A program made the translations under genes and the position numbers. Source: Dyadobacter sp. MSC1_007 (lineage in GTDB: Bacteria > Bacteroidota > Bacteroidia > Cytophagales > Spirosomataceae). Taken from it: a stretch of DNA of 64,000 bases. Numbering within the stretch: the stretch's first letter is position 1; every line of letters starts with the position of its first letter. The stretch lies in the NCBI RefSeq assembly GCF_023667495.1, contig NZ_JAMOZL010000012.1, forward strand, positions 248,001 to 312,000, read 5' to 3'. The notes under the pieces were generated by a model. The model worked only from the letters and a program-made list of their open reading frames with translations. It did not search any database and was not told where the DNA came from. Positions 63,372 to 64,000 of the stretch are shown here, piece after piece.

Positions 63372-64000
63372 ATGCAATTCAAAATAAAACTCATAGCGGC
63401 TATCGGAGCGCTTGCGCTCATGCAGGGATGTAGCGAAGATTTCCTGGACCGTCCGCCGCTGGACGCTATTACCTCGGGTAATTTCTATAAAACCGATGAC
63501 GAGATCCTGGCCGGGACCGCGCCGCTTTACAACATCGTTTGGTTCGATTTCAATGACAAAGCGAATATGGCATTTCAGGAAGCACGCGCCGGTAACCTGA
63601 ACTCCAACGACCGCACCGCTTACATCAAGCACGCGATTTCTTCGACTGATGTAGGGACGCTTTTGCCGGGCTACAAATCATTTTACAAGATCATTGCCCA
63701 AAGTAATAATGCCTACAAGGCGATCAACGAAGCGACAGGAAGTACTGCTTCCGCTGCTGTGAAAGCACAGGGATTGGGTGAATGCCGTTTCATGCGTGCA
63801 ACAGCCTACTATTACCTGGTTGCCAACTGGGGCGCTGTGCCGATCGTGTACGACAATGTGGCGCAGATCAACGAGCCGCCGGTCCGTAACAGGGTGGAGG
63901 ATATCTGGAAATTGCTGATCCAGGATTACCGTTTTGCAGCAGCAAGCCTGCCTGTAACCGCAGATCAGGGCCGTTTGACGAAATACTCCGCCGAGGGAAT
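63372..64000 (+). CDS. SusD/RagB-family lipoprotein (SusD3), 3' end cut by the window
   Basis: The frame starts at the ATG at 63372 (MQFKIKLIAAIGAL) and stays open to the edge: 209 residues with the C-terminus missing. The lipobox Cys is in ALMQGCSEDFLDRPP (about residue 20). SusD features: TSGNFYKTDDEILAGTAPLYNI, GECRFMRATAYYYLVANWGAVP and EDIWKLLIQDYRFAAASLP. It is the surface partner of SusC3. Confidence 0.95.
   Translation, partial: MQFKIKLIAAIGALALMQGCSEDFLDRPPLDAITSGNFYKTDDEILAGTAPLYNIVWFDFNDKANMAFQEARAGNLNSNDRTAYIKHAISSTDVGTLLPGYKSFYKIIAQSNNAYKAINEATGSTASAAVKAQGLGECRFMRATAYYYLVANWGAVPIVYDNVAQINEPPVRNRVEDIWKLLIQDYRFAAASLPVTADQGRLTKYSAEG

Overview
The window looks like a chromosomal segment of a Bacteroidota bacterium, probably a Cytophagales member close to Dyadobacter (inference; no 16S rRNA gene is present). 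The evidence is three SusC/SusD pairs, a type IX secretion sorting domain, a hybrid two-component regulator with an AraC output domain, an ECF sigma/FecR pair, and promoters with the Bacteroidota -33/-7 form (TTTG, about 18-21 bp, TAnnTTTG) instead of -35/-10 boxes. Shine-Dalgarno sequences are not obvious.

Left part (1-9.3 kb): a cut-off propeller-like protein and a TPM-domain membrane protein; two small hypothetical genes; a two-gene operon for a predicted surface adhesin (YadA-head-like repeats plus an S74 chaperone) and a T9SS-sorted protein; and, divergent from it, a LytTR response regulator and a TPR histidine kinase. Two 9-bp repeats that fit the LytTR binding consensus lie in front of the adhesin operon, so the divergent pair probably controls it.

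Middle housekeeping part (9.1-29.6 kb): tRNA-Ser(GGA); ansA, a tatD-type nuclease gene and a polysaccharide deacetylase; gltB-gltD; an operon of a VWA protein, a TPR protein, purC and a STAS protein; a tRNA-Ser(GCT)/Pro(TGG)/Arg(TCT) cluster; an acetyltransferase; a beta-lactamase-type lipoprotein; katG; and an SDR gene with its own AraC-type regulator and a direct repeat upstream.

Right part (29.7-64 kb): a pectin-type polysaccharide utilisation region. An ECF sigma factor and a FecR anti-sigma factor precede an STN-carrying SusC, SusD and a GH28 enzyme. A Nudix-type regulator lies beside a secreted protein and a second GH28 enzyme, followed by SusC2/SusD2. A 1390-residue hybrid two-component regulator precedes SusC3/SusD3, the last gene being cut by the window edge. 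Between these lie an ABC-F ATPase, an O6-alkylguanine transferase, a di-haem cytochrome c peroxidase with a putative outer-membrane barrel, and a three-gene signalling operon.

The most notable item is that operon's histidine kinase (44812-46425). Its membrane domain carries all seven residues known to matter for ethylene binding in plant ETR1, at identical spacing. It is followed by an overlapping single-domain response regulator and a MurG-like glycosyltransferase whose reading frame has no ATG, GTG or TTG at the expected start. No insertion sequence, CRISPR array or prophage was seen.
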